Part shown: positions 48,357-55,940 of the stretch, in pieces
How the letters are laid out: every line of letters begins with the position of its first letter
How positions within the stretch are numbered: position 1 is the first letter of the stretch
Origin: Archangium violaceum
GTDB lineage: Bacteria; Myxococcota; Myxococcia; Myxococcales; Myxococcaceae
Reading direction: 5' to 3'
NCBI RefSeq assembly: GCF_016887565.1
Contig: NZ_CP069396.1
Location: 10,274,001 to 10,338,000, forward strand
Length of the DNA: 64,000 bases
Position numbers and translations under genes: made by a program
Notes under the pieces: generated by a model
Databases searched by the model: none
Told to the model about the DNA's origin: nothing
The model's input: only the letters and a program-made list of their open reading frames with translations

Positions 48357-49177
48357 GCGGCGTACGCGATGAGTTCGAGGCGTGGCGGCAACGCAGGTTG
48401 GCCGAGCTGACGGAGGAGCGGAACGAGCTCACCGGCCAGCGCGAGCACCTCGATGCGAGGAAACGCCCCGCCCTTCCCACGGGACCTGCCGGCGAGGAGA
48501 TCGCCCGGACCCTGGGGGAATTCCTCCAGCGGAACCGGTGCGAGGAAGGCACACTGGAGATGACCCGCATCGAGAACGGGGAGACCGAGCAGTTCGACTC
48601 GCTCGTGTATGCCACGGGAGCCAATGGCCAGCCCGAGAGCTTCTTCCAGTTCCGATTCGAGCCGTTCGCCACCCTCGCGGAGAAGCTCCTTCAGCAGTAC
48701 CCGGGGAACGGCGTGCTCACCGTCCGGGTGGACCTGATCGCGCGGACTTCCTCGGTGACCCTGATGGGCGCGGCGGAGGTCAAGAGCCTGCGGGAGCTGG
48801 AGCAGCTGGAGAATGCCACGAGGCAGGTGGACGCGCGGCTGGCCTATTTTCGTAACGTGGCGCCGAGTGACGAGCCCTTCGGCCCCGAGCTGGCCTGGAG
48901 CGTGGCGAGGAGGTTGAAGACGGGTGCGTCGCTCGGATTCAGCCACCGCGACTACTGCGGCATGGGCCTGTACAAGGACGAGGATGAGAGCTTCGTCTAC
49001 GCCTCGCTGTGGGACGGGTTCGGCGGCCAGGAGGTGCGGCGGTTCGAGGACGAGGAACACCTCGCCCGATGGCTCGCCCAGCAGAGCGACCTCTCACTCT
49101 CCAATTACGGCGATGACTTCGCCTTCTTGAACCAGACCCTCAATCGCAAGCGCCTGGAGGAGTTCGTCAACACCTGA
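48353..49177 (+). CDS. Unknown 274-residue cytoplasmic protein
   Basis: Begins MSGVRDEFEAWRQRRLAEL with a charged helical N-terminus, followed by an alpha/beta region (TLEMTRIENGETEQFDSLVY, FFQFRFEPFATLAEKLLQQYPG) and a C-terminal part with FSHRDYCGMGLYKDEDESFVYASLWDG-like sequence rich in aromatic and acidic residues. No signal peptide or membrane segment. Translationally coupled to the exported 108-residue protein upstream (ATGA). It is convergent with the candidate immunity gene, 27 bases away. No family recognised. Confidence 0.65.
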   Translation: MSGVRDEFEAWRQRRLAELTEERNELTGQREHLDARKRPALPTGPAGEEIARTLGEFLQRNRCEEGTLEMTRIENGETEQFDSLVYATGANGQPESFFQFRFEPFATLAEKLLQQYPGNGVLTVRVDLIARTSSVTLMGAAEVKSLRELEQLENATRQVDARLAYFRNVAPSDEPFGPELAWSVARRLKTGASLGFSHRDYCGMGLYKDEDESFVYASLWDGFGGQEVRRFEDEEHLARWLAQQSDLSLSNYGDDFAFLNQTLNRKRLEEFVNT

Positions 49178-49204
49178 AGCGACCGGCACGCCCGTCGCAC
49201 CCGC

Positions 49205-49831
49205 TCAGTGGACGATGAAGTCGAACCGCTCGATCGCGGCCTTGAGCTCGTCCTCGGTCGTGCCCGAGCGCTTTGCCTCGGCGGGCGCGTAGAATGTCGT
49301 CGCCACTACCGAGGGAACCTCCTTGTAATCGCCCTCCAACGTGACCGGACGAAAACTTCCTGGCCACTCCACGCTCGTGAGCTCGTGGCCTCTGCCGATG
49401 GGATCGAGGATGGTGAAGCAGGGCCAACGCGGCAATCGCAACGTCCGCATGTCGCAATTGTGGAAGCGGCACAGGTCCAGGCGGGCCTCGGAGAAGTCAC
49501 AGTCCTCCACATGGCCGTGCTCGCCCCCAGAGGTGTACCCGGGAAAGGACCCGAAGTCGCAACCCAGCATGCGCCCCTTGAAGCGGCAGCCCTCTAGCGA
49601 CGCGCTTACCCAGTCCCGATGGTTCCTCAGCTCCTGCTTGAGGTCGATGGTGCAGTCGATGAAGCGCGCTTCTCGGATGATCAACCGACTCGCCGGCACG
49701 CGAACAACGACCGCGCACCGCCGAAGCGTGAGGTTTGGCCCGAGATAGATGAGACGGTCTTTTTCGGCGATCAGCTCCAGCCGCTCGCCATCGAGCTCTC
49801 GATCCTTGTGGATGATGTTGCCGAGCCACAT
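49205..49831 (-). CDS. Candidate SitI-like immunity protein, pentapeptide-like
   Basis: 208 residues starting MWLGNIIHKDRELDGERLEL. This ATG is chosen because a GAGGAG site (GAGGAGCGCGGAG) overlaps the stop of the upstream toxin gene and lies at good distance; the longer in-frame extension overlaps the toxin gene. The middle has pentapeptide-repeat-like turns (FIDCTIDL, LEGCRFKGRMLGCDF, VEDCDFSEARLDLCRFHNCDM), i.e. a right-handed beta-helix, a fold common in protective proteins. No signal peptide. Directly downstream of the SitA-like toxin, 11 bases apart, so it is most simply the cognate immunity protein that protects siblings and self. The toxin-immunity link is inferred from position. Confidence 0.6.
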   Translation of the reverse strand: MWLGNIIHKDRELDGERLELIAEKDRLIYLGPNLTLRRCAVVVRVPASRLIIREARFIDCTIDLKQELRNHRDWVSASLEGCRFKGRMLGCDFGSFPGYTSGGEHGHVEDCDFSEARLDLCRFHNCDMRTLRLPRWPCFTILDPIGRGHELTSVEWPGSFRPVTLEGDYKEVPSVVATTFYAPAEAKRSGTTEDELKAAIERFDFIVH

Positions 49832-49842
49832 CTCCGCGCTCC

Positions 49843-50940
49843 TCAGAAGAAGATCATCCGGTAGAGCTCGCCGGCCATCCGCCGCCCATGCACCGCGAAA
49901 TTCTCCGCCGTCCCGGAGAGCACCTCGTACTTCTGCCCTCCCGGTGCTGGGTCTACCACGTCCACTCCTCTGCCATTCCACATGAGGTGCTCGAACTCAC
50001 GTTTGAGCCGTGCGTGCACCCATCGCCCACGCGCCAGCGCCTCCATGCCCGCCTCGCGCAGCTCGGCGAACGTAGTGGCCTCGTGCGCCCGGTGCGCCAT
50101 GCGGGCCCACCCGTCCACGAGCCCCCACACCGTGTCCACCCCCAGCCAGGCCACGAGCAGAATCGACAGCCCCGCGGCCGCTGCTTTCGTACTCGGCTCG
50201 GGCACCAGCCAGAGCGCGAGATACAGGCCAGCAGCCCACACCAGAGAGGAGAGCACCGCCCTGGGGCTCAGCTCCCGCCCCAGGGCCTGCCTCGTCTCAT
50301 CCAATACGGTGCCGAAGGCCAGGGCGAGCGCCAGCGTGCGCCGGTCGTCCGTGCGCAGATAAGGCCCGTCATCGAAGAGGCCCAGGCAGTCACCGCCTCC
50401 GTGACCCTCGCACCAACTCAGGTACCTGGCGCGGAGTGCCGCCTCCGCCTCGGGGACAAGAGGGCCCTTGTCGTCCAGGGGCACCAGACTGAGGACACGG
50501 TCGCGGTACACCTCGGCGAGCAGTTCCTCCTCCGGCATGGCCTGGAACAGCCACTGCGCGGCCTCCCGGGGCGTCCCCTCCACCCGTAGCCGACCGGCGA
50601 GTTGCCACATCGCCCGCTGAAACTCCGCCCTCGTGACGGCTACCTCCCGGGTGGAACCTCCGGGCGCGAGCACGTCCAACTCGACGACAATCACTGGCTC
50701 GAGCGGAGAGGCTCCCGGTCGGATCACCTGCTCCCTCTGCACCACCGGTGTCGCTCGTGGCCGGTAACCGCTCACCCCAACCGAGTCCCCCCCGGGAGCG
50801 CGCGTGGCACACGCGGCATGGAGGAAGAGGACAATCAGAAACAGAGCCCTCGACCCCGCCCACTGCGGAGGACCCCGTGAACCATCTCGCCGTGTGCCCT
50901 CGCCCACCTCCTCGTCAGGACAGCTGCTGTTCCTCGCCAT
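49843..50940 (-). CDS. SitA-like lipoprotein toxin (outer-membrane-exchange polymorphic toxin)
   Basis: 365 residues. A hydrophobic segment (RALFLIVLFLHAAC, Cys44) looks like a lipoprotein signal, though the lipobox HAAC lacks the usual Leu at -3. The central region carries sequence I recognise from SitA delivery proteins: ALRARYLSWCEGHGGGDCLG, DDGPYLRTDDRRTLALALAFG and VAWLGVDTVWGLVDGWARMA, with two hydrophobic helices. SitA proteins are passed between touching myxobacteria by TraA/TraB outer-membrane exchange. The short C-terminal end (~75 residues, with GVDVVDPAPGGQKYEVLSG and HGRRMAGELYRMIFF) is likely the toxin and recalls a restriction-endonuclease-like toxin tail. Lies 11 bases after dbpA and 11 bases before the candidate immunity gene. 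Confidence 0.68.
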   Translation of the reverse strand: MARNSSCPDEEVGEGTRRDGSRGPPQWAGSRALFLIVLFLHAACATRAPGGDSVGVSGYRPRATPVVQREQVIRPGASPLEPVIVVELDVLAPGGSTREVAVTRAEFQRAMWQLAGRLRVEGTPREAAQWLFQAMPEEELLAEVYRDRVLSLVPLDDKGPLVPEAEAALRARYLSWCEGHGGGDCLGLFDDGPYLRTDDRRTLALALAFGTVLDETRQALGRELSPRAVLSSLVWAAGLYLALWLVPEPSTKAAAAGLSILLVAWLGVDTVWGLVDGWARMAHRAHEATTFAELREAGMEALARGRWVHARLKREFEHLMWNGRGVDVVDPAPGGQKYEVLSGTAENFAVHGRRMAGELYRMIFF

Positions 50941-50951
50941 GGGAGGCGCCT

Positions 50952-52328
50952 CTACCGCACCCGTTCGATCTGGTACTTGCGTCCCTTGATCCGGCCCTCG
51001 CGCAGCCGCTGGAGTGCCACGCGCGCGATGCTCCTGGCGACGGCGACGTAGGCGTGATGATCGTGGATCTCGATCTTCCCGATGTCCGAGGCCTTCAGCC
51101 CGCCAGCCTCTCCCGTCAAGGCTCCGAGGATGTCTCCCGGCCTCATCTTGTCCTTGCGTCCGGCGGAGATGAAGAGCGTCTCCCAGGCCGCCTCCAACGA
51201 CACGCCGCTCGCCGGGGGCTGCGCCTCCACGCTCGCGCGCTCCATCTTCACTCCCGTGGCGAGCTCGATGCTCTCGACCTTGCGCTCGTCTCGCGGCGTG
51301 GTGATGGAGATGGCCAGGCCCCTTCTTCCCGCGCGCCCCGTACGGCCGATGCGGTGCACGTAGGGCTCGGGCTGTGAGGGCAGATCGAAGTTGATGACCG
51401 CATCGAGCGCCTCGACGTCGATGCCTCGGCCCGCCACATCCGTCGCGATGAGCACCCGGGCGCTGTGATTGCGGAACTTCGCCATGACGTCATCGCGCGC
51501 CATCTGCTCCATGTCCCCCTGGAGACCGTCCGCCCCCACCCCCGCCTCCACCAGTGCCCGCGTCAGCTCGACGACCGTCGCCTTGAGGTTGCAGAACACG
51601 ATGGCCGAGGTCGGCTGGTACTGCCGCAGGATTCTCAGCAGGAGCGCCGTCTTCTCCTCGGGCTCGCACGTGTAGCGCAGCTGTTGGATGTCCGGAGCCG
51701 CCTCGGCCTCCGCGACCGTCACGCGCACCGGCTCCTTCTGGAAGGCACGGCTCAGCGCCTCGATGTCCGGGGGAAACGTGGCCGAGAAGAGCACCGTCTG
51801 CCGCGTCGGCGGAGTCTCCCCCAAGATGCGCTCCATGTCCTCCCGGAAGCCCATGTCGAGCATCCGATCGGCCTCGTCGAGCACCACCGTGGCGAGCTGA
51901 CGCGTCTCGAGTGCCTCCCGCTGCAGCAGGTCCAGGATGCGCCCCGGCGTCCCGACGGCGATGTGGGCGCCCTTTTCCAGCGCGTTCACCTGGGGCCGGA
52001 CAGGTTGGCCCCCCGCGAGCACGAGCACCTGGAGTCCCGGCAATCTCCGGCCCAACCGGCGGAACTCTCCGGCCACCTGGGCACAGAGCTCCCGCGTCGG
52101 ACAGAGCACGAGTGCCTGAAGCCTCCGCCGCTGCAGCTGGATCCTCCGCAGAATCGGAAGCGCGAAGGCCGCCGTCTTCCCGCTCCCCGTCTTCGCCTGG
52201 CCTACGAGATCCCGACCCTGCAACAACACCGGAATGCTCTGGGCCTGGATGGGCGTCGCGGTCCGGAAATCCAGTTCCTCGAGGACCTGCAACAGCGGCG
52301 GTGAGAGGGCGAGCTCGGAAAAGTTCAT
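50952..52328 (-). CDS. dbpA: ATP-dependent RNA helicase DbpA
   Basis: DEAD-box helicase that remodels 23S rRNA around helix 92 during 50S assembly. 458 residues: Q-motif TPIQAQSIP, motif I AKTGSGKT, Ia PTRELCAQV, II DEAD (VVLDEADRML), III SAT, V ATDVAGRGID and VI HRIGRTGRAGR. The C-terminal ~75 residues match the DbpA RNA-binding domain (GRKDKMRPGDILGALTGEAGG, then IGKIEIHDHHAYVAV), which recognises the hairpin 92 region. The SitA-like gene begins 11 bases downstream and may be read on the same transcript. Confidence 0.94.
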   Translation of the reverse strand: MNFSELALSPPLLQVLEELDFRTATPIQAQSIPVLLQGRDLVGQAKTGSGKTAAFALPILRRIQLQRRRLQALVLCPTRELCAQVAGEFRRLGRRLPGLQVLVLAGGQPVRPQVNALEKGAHIAVGTPGRILDLLQREALETRQLATVVLDEADRMLDMGFREDMERILGETPPTRQTVLFSATFPPDIEALSRAFQKEPVRVTVAEAEAAPDIQQLRYTCEPEEKTALLLRILRQYQPTSAIVFCNLKATVVELTRALVEAGVGADGLQGDMEQMARDDVMAKFRNHSARVLIATDVAGRGIDVEALDAVINFDLPSQPEPYVHRIGRTGRAGRRGLAISITTPRDERKVESIELATGVKMERASVEAQPPASGVSLEAAWETLFISAGRKDKMRPGDILGALTGEAGGLKASDIGKIEIHDHHAYVAVARSIARVALQRLREGRIKGRKYQIERVR

Positions 52329-52386
52329 CGGGGCCTCGAGGGAGCGGAGGCCCTTGTAGCAGCCTTCGCAACCCGAGTCCGCGCTA

Positions 52387-52422
52387 TACCCTCACCCCGT
52401 CCCTCTCCCAGAGGGAGAGGGG
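52387..52422 (+). repeat. Dispersed palindromic repeat copy
   Basis: Same ~36-base element as at 18943-19072 and 38451-38486, here in the orientation TACCCTCACCCCGT followed by CCCTCTCCCagaGGGAGAGGGG. It lies 10 bases after the VWA gene stop (in that gene's direction) and about 58 bases before the dbpA start, so it may end the VWA transcript. Confidence 0.75.
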
Positions 52423-52432
52423 TGTTGGCCCC

Positions 52433-53656
52433 TCAGTAGGACAGGCCGTACTTCGCCGCCTTCTCCTTCACTCCCTTCATCACGTTCGCGTCGAAGGAGT
52501 CCTCCTTCTCCGCCACGTTCTTCGCCCTCCAGGCGTCCCGCTCCGCCGCCAGCTTCGTCGCCTTCTCCTCCAGCGACTTCTTCTCCTCCGCCAGCTGCTT
52601 CACCTTCGCCTCTCGCCCCTTCGCGTCCAGCCCCTTCAGCTCCTGCGGCAGCTCGTCGTCCTTCACGCTCGCCAGTGCCTCCGGTTGTGACGCCAGGTCC
52701 ACCGCTCCTCCCACCGCCACCGGCGCGCTGCTCACCGCCGCCGCCGCCGCTGGCGCCCTCCCCGCCCCCCGCGTCGTCTTCAGGAACTGGATGCGCTCGG
52801 CCGCCGCTTCCGGCGCCAGCTCCGCCATCTGCTCCGCTCGCGCCTGGTTCGCCAGCTGCGCCTCCTTCTTCCCCGCATACAGCGTCTTGCGCGCCAGCTC
52901 CGCGTTCACCTTCGCCAGCTCCGCGTCGTACGGCGTCGCCACCGCCACCATCCCTCCCGACTGCTCCAGCGATTCGTACCTCCCGTCCGTCAGCTTCGCC
53001 GCCAGCTTCCAGCTCCTCTCCGTCTCCGTGTCCGCGCCACAGCGCACCGTGTTCACCACGATGTGCTTCTCCGCCGCCCTCTTCGCCCAGTGGTTGAAGT
53101 TCCAGTCGTCATGGCGATCCGCTGGCGGCGCGTCCCCCACCAGGAAGATGAGCTTCATCGTCTCCCGGCTCTGGTCCCACGACAGCTTCGACACCGCCTC
53201 GCCCAGGCCTCGCCCCACGTGCTCCGGCGTGTCCCCTCCCCCATCCGCCTGCAGCTTGCGCAGGTGCGTGAAGATGCCGTCCAGGTCCTCCGTCAGGTCG
53301 TACCGCCTCGTCACGTACTCGTCCCCCACGTCCCGGTACGCCACCAGCCCCACCCTCACCTGCGGCGTCGGCTTGCCCTGGGCGATCCGCGACGCGATGG
53401 AGAAGATCTTCTGCTTCGCTCCCTCGATGAGCCCTCCCATCGAGCCCGTCGTGTCCAGCACGAAGACCACGTCGATCCTCGGCCGCGCCTGCTTCTGCTG
53501 GGACGGGGGCTGCTGCTGTGCCTGGGGCTGCTGGGCCGGTGCGCCCTGGCCCTGGGCGGGCTTCTGGGGGGCCTCGGCGAGGGCCAGGGGAGACGCGAAC
53601 GTGAACAGGGCCAGCGCGGCCCCGAGAACGGGGCGCGAGAAGGGCTTCAGGGTCAT
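52433..53656 (-). CDS. Exported VWA-domain protein with a helical tail
   Basis: 407 residues with a signal peptide (LGAALALFTFASPLALA). A Gln/Pro-rich linker leads to a von Willebrand A domain with a complete metal-binding MIDAS motif (DTTGSMGG), TPEH and a downstream Asp in FLVGDAPPADR, so it probably binds a partner through Mg2+. The last ~150 residues are Ala/Lys/Glu-rich and predicted coiled coil (KVKQLAEEKKSLEEKATKLAAERDAW). It is periplasmic or surface-exposed. The dispersed repeat follows its stop. Partner unknown. Confidence 0.85.
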   Translation of the reverse strand: MTLKPFSRPVLGAALALFTFASPLALAEAPQKPAQGQGAPAQQPQAQQQPPSQQKQARPRIDVVFVLDTTGSMGGLIEGAKQKIFSIASRIAQGKPTPQVRVGLVAYRDVGDEYVTRRYDLTEDLDGIFTHLRKLQADGGGDTPEHVGRGLGEAVSKLSWDQSRETMKLIFLVGDAPPADRHDDWNFNHWAKRAAEKHIVVNTVRCGADTETERSWKLAAKLTDGRYESLEQSGGMVAVATPYDAELAKVNAELARKTLYAGKKEAQLANQARAEQMAELAPEAAAERIQFLKTTRGAGRAPAAAAAVSSAPVAVGGAVDLASQPEALASVKDDELPQELKGLDAKGREAKVKQLAEEKKSLEEKATKLAAERDAWRAKNVAEKEDSFDANVMKGVKEKAAKYGLSY

Positions 53657-53767
53657 GGCAGGGGCTCCGGGGAGAGGAAAACCGGGTTGAAATTCCAGCG
53701 CGCGCTCGCTGATGGAACGGACGAGCCGCCCGTTGGGTCTACGCCTCCGGTTGCACCTCGTGCTCCC

Positions 53768-53808
53768 CCAGGGTGGCGGCTACGCGAAGCCGCTCACCGC
53801 CACCCTGG
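53768..53808 (-). terminator. Hairpin downstream of the YceI-pirin operon
   Basis: CCAGGGTGGCGG (53768-53779) and CCGCCACCCTGG (53797-53808) are perfect 12-base complements, and the loop can form an inner GCGGCT/AGCCGC alternative. It lies 52 bases after the pirin stop, in the 204-base gap before the VWA gene. No T-run follows on the minus strand, so termination would be atypical. Confidence 0.45.
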
Positions 53809-53860
53809 AGGCCCAACCACGTGGGCACCTACAAGAGGGCCCTGTCCGTCTTCCAGTGAC

Positions 53861-54715
53861 TCACGCCAGGTCGAACAGCAGCGCCTCGAGCGGCTCGGAG
53901 GCGCTGAGCACCAGGCGCGACTCCTCGGACACGGCCACTCCATCCCCGGCCTTCAGCTCCACGCCGTTGAGCGTGCCCTTGCCCCTCGCCACCTGCAGCC
54001 ACGCATGCCGGCCCGGGGCCAGCGCGTACTCCGTCTGCTCGCCCTTGCCCAGGAGCGTGCTGTACAGCCGCAGATCCTGGTGCACCTTCAGCGCGCCATC
54101 CGTCCCCTCCGGAGACACCACCAGCCGGAAGCGGCCCTGGCGCTCCTTCTCCGTGAAGGCCTTCTGCTCGTAGCTCGGCGTCAGGCCCTTGCGCTCGGGG
54201 AGGATCCAGATCTGCAGGAAGTGCAGCTCCTCGCCGCTCTTGTTCATCTCGCTGTGCAGCACGCCGGTGCCCGCCGTCATGCGCTGCACCTCACCCGCGC
54301 GCAGCACCCCGAGCGTGCCCATGCTGTCCCGGTGCTCGATCTGCCCCGAGAGCACGTAGGTGACGATCTCCATGTCCCGGTGCGGGTGCGTGCCGAAACC
54401 GCTGCGCGGCGCCACCCTGTCCTCGTTGATGACGCGCAGGGCGCGGAAGCCCATCTGGTCCGGGTCGTAGTAGTCCGCGAACGAGAAGGTGTGGTGGCTG
54501 TCCAGCCAACCGTGGTTCGCATGTCCGCGCGCTTCAGAGGGTCGAACGATCATCATGGGGTACTCCTGTTCTCCAATTTCCTTCGATGCACGAGAGCCCG
54601 GAAGCGATTCGCCGCGTGCGAGCAGCGTCCCACCCATCAGGCCCGTTACGCCGGCCACCAGCCCGCCAGTCACCTGACGTCGGCCGAGCGGCCGGCCAGC
54701 CTCTCTCTTCTTCAT
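53861..54715 (-). CDS. Pirin family protein, possible Tat-exported form
   Basis: Bicupin of the pirin/YhhW (quercetin 2,3-dioxygenase-like) group. The core from MIVRPSEARGHANHGWLDSHHTFSFADYYDP matches YhhW closely. Metal ligands are visible in FGTHPHRDME (two His) and GTGVLHSEMN (His, Glu). Two starts compete: ATG 54715 overlaps the YceI stop (ATGA) and adds ~53 residues with a twin-arginine-like signal (RPLGRRQVTGGLVAGVTGLMGG), while ATG 54556 has a strong AGGAG site (54563-54567) and gives 231 residues, the YhhW length. I list the longer form. Both may be made. Confidence 0.85.
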   Translation of the reverse strand: MKKREAGRPLGRRQVTGGLVAGVTGLMGGTLLARGESLPGSRASKEIGEQEYPMMIVRPSEARGHANHGWLDSHHTFSFADYYDPDQMGFRALRVINEDRVAPRSGFGTHPHRDMEIVTYVLSGQIEHRDSMGTLGVLRAGEVQRMTAGTGVLHSEMNKSGEELHFLQIWILPERKGLTPSYEQKAFTEKERQGRFRLVVSPEGTDGALKVHQDLRLYSTLLGKGEQTEYALAPGRHAWLQVARGKGTLNGVELKAGDGVAVSEESRLVLSASEPLEALLFDLA

Positions 54716-55263
54716 GCCGCCTTCTCCAGCGCGGCCGCCTTCACCACCTGCACATCGAGCTCGATGTCGATGCGCTCGCCCACGAACACCCCGCCCGTCT
54801 CCAGCGCCTTGTTCCACGTCAGCCCGAAGTCCTTGCGGTCGATGCTCGTGCGAGCGCTGAAGGCCAGGCGCTCGGTGCCGAACGGATCCGTCACACGGCC
54901 GAGGAACTCGGTGTCCAGCACCACCTCGCGCGTGAAGTCCTTGATCGTGAGGTCCCCCACCACCTGGTAGCGGTCCTTGCCCACCGCCACCACGCGCCTG
55001 CTGCGGAAGATGACCCGCTTGAAGGCCGCCACGTCGAAGAAGTCCGGCGAGCGCAGGTGGGTGTCACGCGCCTCCAGCTGCGTGTCGATGCTCGCCGCTT
55101 CGATCTTCACCTCCGCCTGCGCGCCCGTGAGGTCGTCGCCGTTCACGAACAGCCGGCCCTCGTAGCGGCTGAAGCGGCCGTGCACTCGGGCCACGACCAT
55201 GTGCCGCACGGTGAAGCCGATGGAAGAGTGGGTGGTGTCGATCCGCCAGGTCTCGATGGACAT
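54712..55263 (-). CDS. YceI-like protein, cytoplasmic type
   Basis: 183 residues of the YceI beta-barrel family without a signal peptide: WRIDTTHSSIGFTVRHMVVARVHGRF, IDTQLEARDTHLRSPDFFDVA, GDLTIKDFTREVVLDTEF, and FSARTSIDRKDFGLTWNKALETGG-like sequence near the end. This signal-less subtype is often next to pirin genes and is linked to isoprenoid or oxidative-stress handling, which I treat as inference. It is the first gene of the operon; GGAGACGAC lies before the ATG and a pair of palindromes lies ~110-145 bases upstream. Confidence 0.9.
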   Translation of the reverse strand: MSIETWRIDTTHSSIGFTVRHMVVARVHGRFSRYEGRLFVNGDDLTGAQAEVKIEAASIDTQLEARDTHLRSPDFFDVAAFKRVIFRSRRVVAVGKDRYQVVGDLTIKDFTREVVLDTEFLGRVTDPFGTERLAFSARTSIDRKDFGLTWNKALETGGVFVGERIDIELDVQVVKAAALEKAA

Positions 55264-55374
55264 TGGAGTCGTCTCCGTGAAGGGTGCCTCTACACCCCTT
55301 CCTTAGAGCAATCCCCTTGCCAACACCCAACCCCCTGGAATCATTGGGCACCACCCTTCCGAGCCTTCGCGGAC

Positions 55375-55409
55375 CTCTCAAAATGAGATGGACGGCCTCT
55401 CATTGAGAG
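55375..55409. promoter_or_regulatory. Tandem palindromes in the yceI/ytfJ divergent region
   Basis: CTCTCAaaaTGAGAT (55375-55389) and CTCTCAtTGAGAG (55397-55409) are two dyads of the same TCTCA/TGAGA half-site with centres 21 bases apart, i.e. two helical turns on one face. They lie midway in the 253-base gap between the divergent yceI-pirin and YtfJ-like genes. This is a likely binding site for a dimeric repressor or activator; the regulator is not in the window. Confidence 0.5.
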
Positions 55410-55516
55410 AACGTCTCGTGCTCATTCCGAAAGGCTCCGAGCAGGCGCCCGGTGCGACCCCCCTGGCCGGTGGCTACCTCATCCGGGAAGGTCCTCGGAA
55501 CACGGGGGGTAGCAAC

Positions 55517-55915
55517 ATGGACGTCAACGAAGTCATCGACAGGGCTCGCGACGCCTTCAATGTCCGGCGCGTCTTCGGAGAACCCATCCAGCAGGGCGAG
55601 GTGACGGTGATTCCCGCGGCCTGGGTGAGCGGTGGGGGCGGCGGAGGGGGCGGCGAGGGCTCCGCCCCCGAGGGAGCGGAGGCGGCGGGTGGCACCGGCA
55701 AGGGCTTCGGCAGCGGCTTCGGTCTGCGGGCCCGTCCGGCCGGCGCCTTCGTCCTGAGCAAGGGCAAGGTGCGCTGGATGCCGGCGGTGGACGTCAACCG
55801 CATCATCCTCGGCGCCCAGGTATTGGTGGGCCTCGTCCTGGTGACGTTCGGCCAGCGGCTCGTGCGCCTCCTGCTCCAGGAGGGGAAGCCCCTCCGGAAG
55901 CGGTTCGCGAAGTAG
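55517..55915 (+). CDS. YtfJ/GerW-like protein
   Basis: 132 residues starting MDVNEVIDRARDAFNVRRVFGEPIQ, with VTVIPAAWVSGG and a glycine-rich loop (eight Gly in a row), then GFGSGFGLRARPAGAFVLSKGKVRWMPAVDVNRI: the pattern of sporulation protein YtfJ/GerW. A C-terminal hydrophobic helix (IILGAQVLVGLVLVTFG) may anchor it. The role of this family outside Bacillus is unclear. The ATG at 55517 (GGGGGGT upstream) is preferred to a longer frame from 55388, whose extra N-terminus is not conserved in type and overlaps the palindromes. Confidence 0.82.
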   Translation: MDVNEVIDRARDAFNVRRVFGEPIQQGEVTVIPAAWVSGGGGGGGGEGSAPEGAEAAGGTGKGFGSGFGLRARPAGAFVLSKGKVRWMPAVDVNRIILGAQVLVGLVLVTFGQRLVRLLLQEGKPLRKRFAK

Positions 55916-55940
55916 GGAGGCGCACCGCGCGCCCCCTCGC

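Noticed and set aside
49832-49981. Longer start for the candidate immunity gene
   Set aside because: It would overlap the toxin coding region by about 140 bases in another frame; the ATG at 49831 has its own strong ribosome-binding site.
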